Of a DNA stretch of 64,000 nt, positions 8,572 through 16,282 are shown in pieces; the stretch's first letter is position 1; each line of letters opens with the position of its first letter. The notes beneath the pieces were generated by a model. The model was not told the origin of the DNA and did not search any database. It saw only the letters and a list, made by a program, of their open reading frames with translations. Origin of the DNA: Spirosoma validum (lineage in GTDB: Bacteria; Bacteroidota; Bacteroidia; Cytophagales; Spirosomataceae). A program made the translations under genes and the position numbers. Location of the stretch: NCBI RefSeq assembly GCF_014699035.1, contig NZ_JACXAA010000004.1:310001-374000 (forward strand). The letters are read 5' to 3'.

Positions 8572-9088
8572 ATGAAATACGTATAGGCTTTATTCTTAAC
8601 GGTTGTTTTTTTACCTCCTGCGGACAAAACCAAACAGGAGATAAAAAATAGTATCAAGTCCGAAACCAAAGACGTATCCACTTCCAGATGGATTGACCCC
8701 AACTATGAGTATACTGATTCTATCGGTAAGAGCCTGATCGTACAAAACAGCCTCCCAAAAGGTGGAACAAAATACACTGACCCTGATGGCGAGGGATACA
8801 TTATGCTGTATGTTCCCTCGAATAATTAATGAAACAGATAACCCTTTTGAATTGACGATTGACTTTCCTTTAGATTCATTTGAGATTCAACCCAATCGCT
8901 ACGTAAAAATAATTCTTCCTTACGACACAATGACACGTGATAAAGAGGATTTGTTTGGTTATGGTCTGACAGATTTAGTCTCTTTTATAGATAATAGTAT
9001 TCATAAATCTTCTTCGTTGAAAAGAATGATTAATCCAAAAGAATCGAGTGGTTTTTATGTCGTAATGCTTTTTATCAAACCAATGTAA
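8572..9088 (+). pseudogene. Decayed lipoprotein gene, several lesions and truncated end
   Basis: Three overlapping frames together read as one lipoprotein. ATG at 8572 starts MKYV, then a TAG stop at 8584-8586, then ALFLTVVF. A shift at the T7 run (8606-8612) is needed to reach the lipobox LTSCGQNQTGDKK. A second shift at an A-run near 8642-8648 leads to NSIKSETKDVSTSRWIDPNYEY and on to YIMLYVPS. A third shift near 8815-8825 leads to RIINETDNPFELTIDFPLD, which runs to a stop at 9086-9088. At that exact point the sequence changes to the copied GT39 gene end. So one nonsense lesion, about three frameshifts and probably a lost C-terminus are present. The part from RIINET onward looks like a family of small Bacteroidota lipoproteins, but I cannot name it. 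It is clearly non-functional as it stands. Confidence 0.75.
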
Positions 9089-9260
9089 CGAGCTGAACGA
9101 AACGAGTCCTTATTTCCGCACCTCGCTAGCCGCCGACTCCATAACCAATCCATTTGCCCGAGAGCAGGGCACAACCATTTTCGTCTTCACTGGTGCCAAA
9201 ATTGATATTACCAAGCGAATCAAACACGAAATTGACGAGGTAAATAACCGGCGCATATAA
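9088..9260 (+). pseudogene. Orphan 3' end of a second GT39 glycosyltransferase gene
   Basis: These 173 bases match the last 173 bases of the GT39 gene at 5457-5629. The encoded tail (ELNETSPYFRTSLAADSITN ... IDEVNNRRI, stop) differs mainly by conservative or silent changes, which shows that it once belonged to a working paralogue under selection. Nothing of the rest of that gene remains. The fragment begins abruptly at the stop of the decayed lipoprotein gene, so this is a recombination junction. Copies 1 and 2 bracket 3.46 kb of accessory DNA in direct orientation. Confidence 0.88.
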
Positions 9261-9319
9261 AGGGTAGGTGTGCAAATATCTATAAATAGAATTTGAGAAT
9301 AATGTTACAAAACTATCTT

Positions 9320-10807
9320 TTATTTATGCACTATAGAAAAAGCAATTCTGTAACCTTTATTCCTATCAACATAGTCATATTTTATAACTGAAATAGTCTT
9401 ATTGGAAATTTTTAAATTCTTGCTTTTGCCATTTATTATCGCTTTTGTGATTGCATTTGGTAAATCGTTATCTAAAGCAGATCTGTATAAATGTTTGACG
9501 TATTCGTGAAATTTATTAACAGATAATTTCTCATCATTCTTCGAATTAATATGTAGAATTAGTTTCAATTGAATTACTATAGTGCTATTGCCAGAAACGT
9601 AATAAGCTACGTTATCAGCCATGCAATACGTTTCACTATTGTCAATTGAATCCTTGTTGAGTTCAATATACGGTGAACTGGCTTGCCACTCATCGCCATA
9701 GCATTTATTGTAAAACCCAGTCGCAATTCCACTATCTTTAAGGAAGTCTTTTGATTTATGGGGCGACCATCCTTCGTTACTATCTACATTAGGTGGGTTT
9801 TGTTCAACAAGTTTTAATTCTTTAATATTATTGATAGACTTTTTTACATCCTGCTTGGTTTTGGGTTCCTCTAGAAATAATGTATTGGTCCATCTTACTA
9901 AAGATTCTTTGTCATCTTTAAAGTTCAATAATGCCTGTTTTTTGGCATATAATAAAATATCGTCATCTTTTATAATAGACTTTATCGCAGAAAATCTTGA
10001 TTTGTAATTCATATATAGATATAGTATATAAAAGAATGGAATAAAACATAATGTAAGGATTATAGATAATGAAAATTCTTCAGCTTTTTCAACTATACTG
10101 ATACTTATTATATTTTGAATAATTTTTGATAAAGAATAATATAGCATTATTCCTGCTATAATTATAGTTACTATATTTAATAATTTTCTTACATCTTTGT
10201 ATTTTTCTTCTTTAGAGTAAAGAAGTAGGCCTCCAATAAAGAAACCTATTGCTGTGAGTAATATTTCAATAAATATGTTAAAAGTATGTTGCCCAATAAT
10301 AAATTCAATTATAGCAGAAAATGTCACTGTTTCCAATACAATTTTCTTGAAGTATTTTTTGTCTGTATTTGGCTTACTTATATTATACATAATAACTGAT
10401 CCTGTGAAAACTAACCATATTATAGCGTCTTTCCAAAGAGATTGTTTCCAGAATCCAATAAAATATAGAATTGAAATAACAATAATTAAATTCAACAACA
10501 GTAATATATATACTATTATTATATTTTTTACAAAGAAGGCATTTATAACGCTTTTTATAGAAGTTCGAACTTCACTAGAACGAAAATAGATGATACAAAA
10601 GGGGATGATTACACATATAAAAATTGCTATTTCTCTAGAGTTGAAAATTCCTATTTCTCGAAAATCTAATATTTCTATTATTGATAATTTCGATATGATT
10701 GATTGAAATAGATGTGAGAATATTATATGTAAGATAACAGCTATAACAATAAGTATTAGCTTTATTGTATCTATTTCTCGCAAATCCAGTATCTCGATTA
10801 ATGACAT
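9320..10807 (-). CDS. Orphan AT-rich membrane protein with large soluble C-terminus
   Basis: This 495-aa intact frame sits in very AT-rich DNA, visibly under one third GC and unlike everything else in the window. The first 270 residues hold about eight hydrophobic segments. The remaining 225 residues are polar, with GWSPHKSKDFLKDSGIATGF and SETYCMADNVAYYVSGNSTI as the most ordered stretches. The N-terminus carries an internal repeat: IEILDLREI (about residues 4-12) recurs as IEILDFREI (about 44-52), each before a hydrophobic helix. No known family is recognised. Composition, isolation and position beside the GT39 scar suggest recent acquisition. A membrane-anchored defence effector is one possibility, but there is no motif to prove it. 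Confidence 0.65.
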   Translation of the reverse strand: MSLIEILDLREIDTIKLILIVIAVILHIIFSHLFQSIISKLSIIEILDFREIGIFNSREIAIFICVIIPFCIIYFRSSEVRTSIKSVINAFFVKNIIIVYILLLLNLIIVISILYFIGFWKQSLWKDAIIWLVFTGSVIMYNISKPNTDKKYFKKIVLETVTFSAIIEFIIGQHTFNIFIEILLTAIGFFIGGLLLYSKEEKYKDVRKLLNIVTIIIAGIMLYYSLSKIIQNIISISIVEKAEEFSLSIILTLCFIPFFYILYLYMNYKSRFSAIKSIIKDDDILLYAKKQALLNFKDDKESLVRWTNTLFLEEPKTKQDVKKSINNIKELKLVEQNPPNVDSNEGWSPHKSKDFLKDSGIATGFYNKCYGDEWQASSPYIELNKDSIDNSETYCMADNVAYYVSGNSTIVIQLKLILHINSKNDEKLSVNKFHEYVKHLYRSALDNDLPNAITKAIINGKSKNLKISNKTISVIKYDYVDRNKGYRIAFSIVHK

Positions 10808-11052
10808 TTGGAAGCCGTAGCTAGTGTAGGTTTCTAATGCAATTTTTACATTCTAATTTAACAAATAAATGTGTTAGCTAATTATGATATATTGATGTAT
10901 GGTTATTAAAAGACTATATAAGGTCAAAAAGATAGATGTGGTCAATTTACTACGTCCCAGCTGTTCTGCTAAATTCACTTCGTGATGCTTATTACTTTTG
11001 GCGTATTGATGCGTTCATCGAATGAAGCAGACGTCAACGATAGCGATAATCC

Positions 11053-12036
11053 ATGATTGATCACGAAACAACCCGCCTTGCCCGACTGGTAGCGCTACTG
11101 ACTCTATTGCAAACCAAGCGGACGCTGACGGCCACCGAGTTAGCCCAGCGTTTTTCGGTCAGTACCCGTACCATTTACCGCGACATCCGAACCCTCGAAC
11201 AGGCGGGTGTTCCGGTAGTCACTCAGGAGGGAAAAGGCTATTCGATCATGGATGGTTATCGGTTGCCGCCGGTCATGTTTACCCGCGAAGAGGCCATCGC
11301 CCTACTCACGGCCGAAAAACTAGCCGCCGGACTAACCGACGGGCCCACCGCTCAACTCACCGGTACGGCTATGGACAAGCTGCGATCCGCGCTACGTCGC
11401 ACTGACCGGGACCACCTGGAAACGCTGTCGCCCAACATTCAGGTACTGGGGGCAGTTAGTCTGCCCGGCCGACCCAATGCTTATCAGCAATTGGTGACCG
11501 CCATTACGTCCCAACAAGTGGTGCGCCTGCTGTATAGTGCTGCCGATGCCGACGAGCCAACGTTGCGAGACGTGGAACCGATTGGGCTTTATCTGAATCA
11601 GCAATGGCACGTAGTGGCCTACTGTCGGCTGCGGCAGGCATTCCGTAATTTCCGGCTCGACCGAATCAAAAGTTTGGCAATCAGTCAGGAAACCTTTACC
11701 GCCCGGCCCGAAAGCCTGCAGCAATACTGGGCTAATGAGGCTAATCGGCGGGGTAAAGAAAAGGCCGTTATCCGCTTTCAGCCGATGGGGGTATGGGTCG
11801 AATCGGTCCAGCGGTTGCACGATACCAAACACCAGTATGGATGGGTACACGATCAAGCGCTGCCCGATGGCCAGTTGGAGATGACCTTTTTTATCGGCTC
11901 GCTGCCGTATTTAGCCGCCTGGCTACTCCCTTACGCGGGAGCCGTTACGGTGCTCGAACCGCCCGGGTTACAGCAGGAACTAGGCAAACTGGCTGAGCGG
12001 GCACATCATTTTTTTGCGACCCCAACTAGGGTATGA
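11053..12036 (+). CDS. YafY-type transcriptional regulator (HTH + WYL domain)
   Basis: This is a 327-aa regulator. Residues 8-60 form a DeoR/HTH_11 winged helix (TATELAQRFSVSTRTIYRDI). Residues about 145-225 are the WYL domain region (VRLLYSAADADEPTLRDVEPIGLYLNQQWHVVAYC), and a WCX-like C-terminal extension follows. WYL domains bind nucleotides or nucleic acid and are common in one-component regulators, including regulators of defence loci. The DUF1761 gene starts 81 bases downstream on the same strand and is the likely cotranscribed partner. The orphan membrane protein lies upstream, transcribed away. Whether this regulator controls it is open. Confidence 0.9.
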   Translation: MIDHETTRLARLVALLTLLQTKRTLTATELAQRFSVSTRTIYRDIRTLEQAGVPVVTQEGKGYSIMDGYRLPPVMFTREEAIALLTAEKLAAGLTDGPTAQLTGTAMDKLRSALRRTDRDHLETLSPNIQVLGAVSLPGRPNAYQQLVTAITSQQVVRLLYSAADADEPTLRDVEPIGLYLNQQWHVVAYCRLRQAFRNFRLDRIKSLAISQETFTARPESLQQYWANEANRRGKEKAVIRFQPMGVWVESVQRLHDTKHQYGWVHDQALPDGQLEMTFFIGSLPYLAAWLLPYAGAVTVLEPPGLQQELGKLAERAHHFFATPTRV

Positions 12037-12117
12037 CATAAGGCTGTCAGTGGGTGCCACGACCTTTGTAACGTCGAAGGACAAGCATCCTTATTTCACC
12101 AACTAAACAGTCAATCC

Positions 12118-12534
12118 ATGTTAAACGTATTGGGCAACATCAACTGGTTCAGTGTTCTGGTCGCTTTTGTTGTGTATTTTCTGCTGGGAGCCCTGTGGTA
12201 TATGCGGCTCTTTCCTCAGCTCTACAAAGTGTCGTTGGGTAAAGCAAACGAAACCCTCCAGAATCAGAGCCCTCTGTACATCGCTGGTCCCGGTTTGTGT
12301 GTGCTGGTAATCGTTGTCGCCAGTGCGATCTTACTCTATGCGCTGGGCATCGATTCGTACGGGGCTGCACTGGTGTTTGCTCTGGTCGTTGGGGTTGGGT
12401 TTCTGGTTTCGAATACGACGAACATCGCCATCAATCCCAACATACCCCGGCCGTTTCTGTACAGTTTAATTACGAGCAGCTATCACATGGTCGGTATTAC
12501 GCTGACCAGCCTCATTCTGGTCGCCATGCGTTAA
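12118..12534 (+). CDS. DUF1761 family membrane protein
   Basis: This is a 138-aa protein with four hydrophobic segments, beginning with NINWFSVLVAFVVYFLLGAL and followed by WYMRLFPQLYKVSLGK, the hallmark loop of DUF1761. Family members have no established biochemical role. It follows the WYL regulator gene by 81 bases on the same strand, an arrangement consistent with a regulator and its target. A hairpin (12540-12584) and a long inverted repeat (12667-12732) end the unit. Confidence 0.85.
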   Translation: MLNVLGNINWFSVLVAFVVYFLLGALWYMRLFPQLYKVSLGKANETLQNQSPLYIAGPGLCVLVIVVASAILLYALGIDSYGAALVFALVVGVGFLVSNTTNIAINPNIPRPFLYSLITSSYHMVGITLTSLILVAMR

Positions 12535-12539
12535 TCAAT

Positions 12540-12584
12540 AAATCCTGGTCCGATACGTCATTGTACGTAGCAGGGCCAGGGTTT
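12540..12584 (+). terminator. Hairpin directly after the DUF1761 gene
   Basis: AAATCCTGGTCC (12540-12551) pairs with GGGCCAGGGTTT (12573-12584) with two G-T type mismatches and a 21-nt loop, followed by ATTTGT. It starts six bases after the stop at 12534 and is a plausible intrinsic terminator. Confidence 0.6.
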
Positions 12585-12666
12585 ATTTGTCGTAGCCTTC
12601 TGCGATCTGTGTTATTCGTTAACGTGAATAATGGCTTACTCTAGCTGAATATAAGATCGCTGGATT

Positions 12667-12732
12667 TGTAGTGCCGACCGTCCCGGTCGGATGAGGGTAT
12701 ATACACGCCCGACCGGGACGGTCGGCACTACA
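12667..12732. repeat. Perfect 24-bp inverted repeat with nested palindrome
   Basis: TGTAGTGCCGACCGTCCCGG plus TCGG (12667-12690) is perfectly complementary to 12709-12732, with an 18-nt loop. Each arm contains its own smaller palindrome (CCGACC...GGTCGG), as in REP/BIME-like elements. It lies between the convergent DUF1761 and M28 peptidase genes and can act as a two-way terminator. The nested structure suggests a dispersed palindromic element. Confidence 0.8.
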
Positions 12733-12746
12733 GACCAATACCAACT

Positions 12747-14237
12747 CTACCGCTCCAGCTTAAAGTCGGGGTCTAGGCGTACCCGTTGCGGTCGATTCGC
12801 TACGTCCCATCCCGTCAGGTAAATCCATTTGGCAATGCGCGTTACCTTGGCGGTATTGATCCGGTCAGGTTCGTCTTTCGGGGTGTGGTAATCGGGGTGG
12901 AGCAACGTAGTGAACGCGATGGCCGGTACGTTGGCGCGGGCGTAGGGGAGGTGGTCCGAGCGGAAATACCAGCCTTCCGGATGATCGGGTTTATCCCAGA
13001 GCGTATCGAGCTTGAAATGCGCTTCCGACTGGTTCACAGCTAAGGCTGCGTTGACCAAATCCGCTGAATTGCGGTGCGGAGGTTGCTGACCCAGAATACA
13101 GGCGCTATCGGGTGCGTTACGGCCAATCATCTCGGCATTCAGCACGGCTATAATGGATTCTTTCGGTACCGTTGGTTTATCGACGTAGTAGCGCGAGCCC
13201 AGCAAACCTCGTTCTTCAGCGCCGTGAAACACAAACAAAGCCGACCGTTTCCCCGGTTGTTTGGCAAACGCCCGTCCAATAGCCATTGTCGCGACACAGC
13301 CACTGGCGTTATCATCGGCCCCATTCCAGATCGAGTCGCCAGCCACAGCGCGACGAACGCCATCATGGTCCTGGTGCGTACTGAACAACACGTATTCGTT
13401 TTTGAGAGTTGGATCGGTGCCCGGCACTTTCGCAACGATATTGACCGACGGATAATTAAAACTCTCGACGTTCACTACGTTGGTAAACTGCTGGTTAGGC
13501 TGTTTGATCCAGTCCAGTGCACTGGCGGGAAGCCAGACGGTCGGTGCCTGCGAGAACACCCGCGTATTCGCTCCGCCCGGCAGATCATAGCGTCCGCGTT
13601 CGAGGCCGGTGGTCCAGCGTTCGAAATACGATTGGGCCTCTGCATTAGACACCCAGATGACCGCCAACGCGCCCGCTTTCACCAACTCGGCAGCCCGGCG
13701 CGTCATCGTGCCGAACAAGAACCGTCGGTAACTCAATTCGGCTGGCCCTGTTCCCGAAAACTCCAGCGCCACCGCTTTGCCTTTGATATCGACTTTCGAC
13801 ATTTCCTCGGGCGTGCCTTTGCCTACGAACACGAGGGGCGCATCGACGGAAGCAATCGCCGGGGCCAGAATAAAGGCATCCTGTCCGTGCGTCAGTTGGT
13901 GCGTGCCGATGTTCAGGCGGCTGGTTTCGGTAATGCGAGTGCGCTGAATATGAAAAAACTGGAAGAACGTACCGTCGTCACCCGCAGGTTGCAGACCCAT
14001 CGCTCGTAGCTGGTCGGCAATCCAGACCGAGGCTTTTAATTCATCGAGCGATCCGCCTTCGCGTCCCCGGAAGTGATCGCCCGCCAACGCAAACAGGTCA
14101 CGTTTAATGTCGCTTTCCTGAATAGCCGACAGCGCATTCGGGGATTTTGTTACGTTACGTTGAGACTGAGCGTAACTGGTGGTCAGCAACAACGAATAAA
14201 GTAATAGAGAAGTGATGAAGGAAACGTAACGATGCAT
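12747..14237 (-). CDS. Secreted M28-family zinc aminopeptidase
   Basis: This is a 496-aa exported metallopeptidase with a signal peptide ending at TSYAQ (residue 24). A PA-like insert domain lies at about 120-260, and the M28 catalytic core at about 265-490. Zinc ligands are visible: H288 and D290 in STHQDHDG, D308 in NGADDNASG, catalytic E341 (with E342) in HGAEERGLLGSRYY, an acidic residue in NAEMIGRN (369), and a histidine in YFRSDHLPYA. The set is complete, so it should be active. The family removes N-terminal amino acids from peptides in the periplasm or outside the cell. It stands alone, leftward, and ends at the inverted repeat 12667-12732. Confidence 0.92.
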   Translation of the reverse strand: MHRYVSFITSLLLYSLLLTTSYAQSQRNVTKSPNALSAIQESDIKRDLFALAGDHFRGREGGSLDELKASVWIADQLRAMGLQPAGDDGTFFQFFHIQRTRITETSRLNIGTHQLTHGQDAFILAPAIASVDAPLVFVGKGTPEEMSKVDIKGKAVALEFSGTGPAELSYRRFLFGTMTRRAAELVKAGALAVIWVSNAEAQSYFERWTTGLERGRYDLPGGANTRVFSQAPTVWLPASALDWIKQPNQQFTNVVNVESFNYPSVNIVAKVPGTDPTLKNEYVLFSTHQDHDGVRRAVAGDSIWNGADDNASGCVATMAIGRAFAKQPGKRSALFVFHGAEERGLLGSRYYVDKPTVPKESIIAVLNAEMIGRNAPDSACILGQQPPHRNSADLVNAALAVNQSEAHFKLDTLWDKPDHPEGWYFRSDHLPYARANVPAIAFTTLLHPDYHTPKDEPDRINTAKVTRIAKWIYLTGWDVANRPQRVRLDPDFKLER

Positions 14238-14278
14238 GATGAGTAGGGTTAACTTGAATACGATGACTGAAATAGTTA

Positions 14279-14635
14279 TTAAGCGCGCTCTAGGATGAAA
14301 TTTCCGTCGATGCCTAATTTTTCGTGCAGTCGTTTTGCGAGGTCAAGGGTTATACGCCGTTTTCCATTCAAAACTTCAGAAACACGCGAGGTTTCGACGC
14401 CTAGTAATTGGGCCAGATCTTTTTGTTTTAGTTTCATCTCATACATTTTCCACTCAATCATGCCCGTCAGCGTTGTGGGTTTGGGAAAACTCATAGTAGT
14501 TTGTTCATAGCGCTGAAGCGCTTCTGCCAACGTGCGGGCCTGATTTTGTAGTTGTGAATCGTCGCCCATCCGAGCAAGGAGGGCATCAAAATCGGCAAAC
14601 GCCTGTTTGTAATCGGCTTCGTTCAGAATGGTCAT
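14279..14635 (-). CDS. higA: HigA-type antitoxin, XRE-family DNA-binding protein
   Basis: This is a 118-aa protein. The N-terminal half (1-55) is helical, and a helix-turn-helix of the XRE type lies at about 60-112 (MKLKQKDLAQLLGVETSRVS, then KRRITLDLAKRLHEKLGID). It follows the HigB-like toxin gene with a four-base ATGA overlap (14632-14635), the usual toxin-first order of HigBA modules. It should neutralise the toxin and repress the shared promoter. The gene symbol is by family resemblance. Confidence 0.85.
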   Translation of the reverse strand: MTILNEADYKQAFADFDALLARMGDDSQLQNQARTLAEALQRYEQTTMSFPKPTTLTGMIEWKMYEMKLKQKDLAQLLGVETSRVSEVLNGKRRITLDLAKRLHEKLGIDGNFILERA

Positions 14636-14937
14636 GGTTTGTACTCGATTAGCTTAGCGTCAATTTTATCGTAATCGGCATGGGTGCCAATAAATTTGAT
14701 ATAAACAGTTCGGATACTAAATAAAATGGCAACGATTAGTCGATATCGATTTCCTCGTATATTGAAAACAAACCGCTCATTGCCGACGTAGTCAACAGAG
14801 TTAAACTGAGCACGAACACCATTTATATTCGACCAATCGGCTTCGGCAACTGTATCGTACCACTCCATTAGAGCTATAGTAGCATCAGGATGCGTTTCTG
14901 CAAACCGAATCAGTGTAGCTTTTGCAATTATTACCAT
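14632..14937 (-). CDS. higB: HigB-type mRNA interferase toxin
   Basis: The frame is open from 15000, but the ATG at 14937 gives the standard length of 101 aa and the usual start (MVIIAKATLIRFAETHPDA). The RelE/HigB core is visible: WYDTVAEADWSNINGVRAQF, SVDYVGNERFVFNIRGNRYR, and the closing VYIKFIGTHADYDKID. Family members cleave mRNA at the ribosome. It overlaps the antitoxin start by four bases. An intact pair is expected to be a functional toxin-antitoxin module, although activity cannot be judged from sequence. Confidence 0.87.
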   Translation of the reverse strand: MVIIAKATLIRFAETHPDATIALMEWYDTVAEADWSNINGVRAQFNSVDYVGNERFVFNIRGNRYRLIVAILFSIRTVYIKFIGTHADYDKIDAKLIEYKP

Positions 14938-14988
14938 AACGTAATCCTGACTAAGAAATTCCAGATTTGGGAATTTATTTCTATTTAT

Positions 14989-15344
14989 ATGAGAAAGCAT
15001 AGCTTTATCTTCACTTTATACGTGACTTTTTTCGTTAGTCACCTCCTCGTTGCACAGACAAAGAAAACCACAACCGACCCCGCTGCCCGATATGATATGT
15101 ATGTGTAACAGGCCGTTCGGGGCCAACTAGTACTATTGTGAAGGATGGGCAAGTACTTTATACCGGTAAACTCGACCACTGGCATTATAGTACGTTCCAA
15201 CTAAGCAATAACCAGTTCAGGTAGGGGTACGATGCCGTTAGTTTTGTGCTCAATACGCAGGGGGAAATTGCTGCGCTACGTTTCCTTGGTGGCCAACTGG
15301 TGAAAGCATCGGAAGGAACGGGCAAAAACAGGTCGTTTCAATAA
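14989..15344 (+). pseudogene. Remnant of a secreted serine hydrolase (signal peptide and DUF3471-like tail)
   Basis: An ATG at 14989 starts an excellent signal peptide (MRKHSFIFTLYVTFFVSHLL, then VAQTKK) that stops after 39 codons at 15106-15108. Downstream, shifted frames read YTGKLDHWHYSTFQLSNNQF (about 15160-15221), then after a TAG stop GYDAVSFVLNTQGEIAALRF and on to a stop at 15342-15344. That tail resembles the C-terminal DUF3471 domain of beta-lactamase-fold hydrolases, which carries LEHWHYDTF-type sequence. The whole catalytic domain is missing. It is a deletion remnant, divergent from the toxin-antitoxin pair and just before the ChrB-AraC gene. Confidence 0.65.
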
Positions 15345-15364
15345 ACAGTTTATTCTCTATTCTA

Positions 15365-16222
15365 ATGGTTTGGATTACGCGAGAACGACCCAAAATTGAC
15401 CGGCTGGCCTGCCCCTGGCTCATCCGGCGCTTTATTGATCCGACGGCCGAGATTGTTTTTGTACCCGAGTCGCAGGTCGGCGTGCAGGCTCAACTGTTGA
15501 ACGCAACTCCCTTCGATGTACCTGGAGTAGAATATAGCCATTACGAAGACCAGTGTACGTTTGATTACTTTCTGCAAAAGCACAATCTGACAGATCCTGC
15601 ATTACTGGCCATAGCCCCTATTGTGCGCGGGGCTGACACCGATGATCATTCGTTAGCTCCACAGGCAGCAGGTTTATGGGCTATTTCAGCCGGGATGGCC
15701 TTCAATATTCCTGATGATCAACAACTTTTGGCACAGGGGATGATTATCTATGATGCGCTCTACAGTTGGGCAAAGCACATGCAATCTGTCAAACATACGC
15801 AAAGCCCCACGGAGCGACTACTGCTGGAAGTACTCCATACCTATCTTAAGCCGACGGGCAAACGGAAGACGCCCAACTGGGTAAAGGAATTGAAGGAACT
15901 GATTCAGGATCAGATTGATACAAATTTAACCCTTAGTTTAAACGAATTGTCCGAAAGTTTAGCGGTCAATCCTGCCTATGTGTCACGGGCCTTTTCGCGC
16001 TACTTCGATGACCTGTCGTTTGGCGAATATATCCGCAAACTACGTATTAATAAGGCCGTTCATTTGCTGGAGTCAACCCAATACAGTTTGTCCGAAATTG
16101 CGTATCTGACCGGTTTCTCCGACCAGAGTCATTTCACCCGGATATTTAAGAAACTCATGGGTCAGAATCCGTCAGACTACCGGAAAAGTGGTCGAAAAAG
16201 TAAAGCAGATACAAAAGGTTAA
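15365..16222 (+). CDS. ChrB C-terminal domain fused to an AraC DNA-binding domain
   Basis: This is a 285-aa protein with an unusual fusion. Residues 1-136 match the ChrB C-terminal domain of chromate-resistance proteins: VWITRERPKIDRLACPWLIR, RFIDPTAEIVFVP, TPFDVPGVEYSHYEDQCTFD, VRGADTDDHSLAPQAAGLWA and the closing YDALYSWAKH. Residues 175-275 are an AraC/XylS double helix-turn-helix (LSLNELSESLAVNPAYVSRA, then SEIAYLTGFSDQSHFTRIFK). A sensor-regulator role responding to oxyanion or oxidative stress is inferred. No ChrA transporter is nearby. The gene begins 20 bases after the serine-hydrolase remnant. A small outer-membrane-type protein follows after 60 bases and is the likely target. Confidence 0.85.
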   Translation: MVWITRERPKIDRLACPWLIRRFIDPTAEIVFVPESQVGVQAQLLNATPFDVPGVEYSHYEDQCTFDYFLQKHNLTDPALLAIAPIVRGADTDDHSLAPQAAGLWAISAGMAFNIPDDQQLLAQGMIIYDALYSWAKHMQSVKHTQSPTERLLLEVLHTYLKPTGKRKTPNWVKELKELIQDQIDTNLTLSLNELSESLAVNPAYVSRAFSRYFDDLSFGEYIRKLRINKAVHLLESTQYSLSEIAYLTGFSDQSHFTRIFKKLMGQNPSDYRKSGRKSKADTKG

Positions 16223-16282
16223 ATACGTTCTATTTTGTGCTCATCAGGGGGCTTAATCTTGTGGTAAAATCCATAAGAAGTC

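Noticed and set aside
5457-9260. Integrative element with attachment sites
   Set aside because: The direct repeats fit, but no integrase, recombinase or relaxase lies between them, so I keep deletion within a tandem pair as the simpler reading.
13074-14009. 311-codon frame antisense to the M28 peptidase
   Set aside because: A shadow of the GC-rich codon pattern of the peptidase gene; no domain recognised.
14279-14937. Novel toxin-antitoxin family
   Set aside because: Both proteins match the known HigB/HigA pattern in order, size and motifs; ordinary module.
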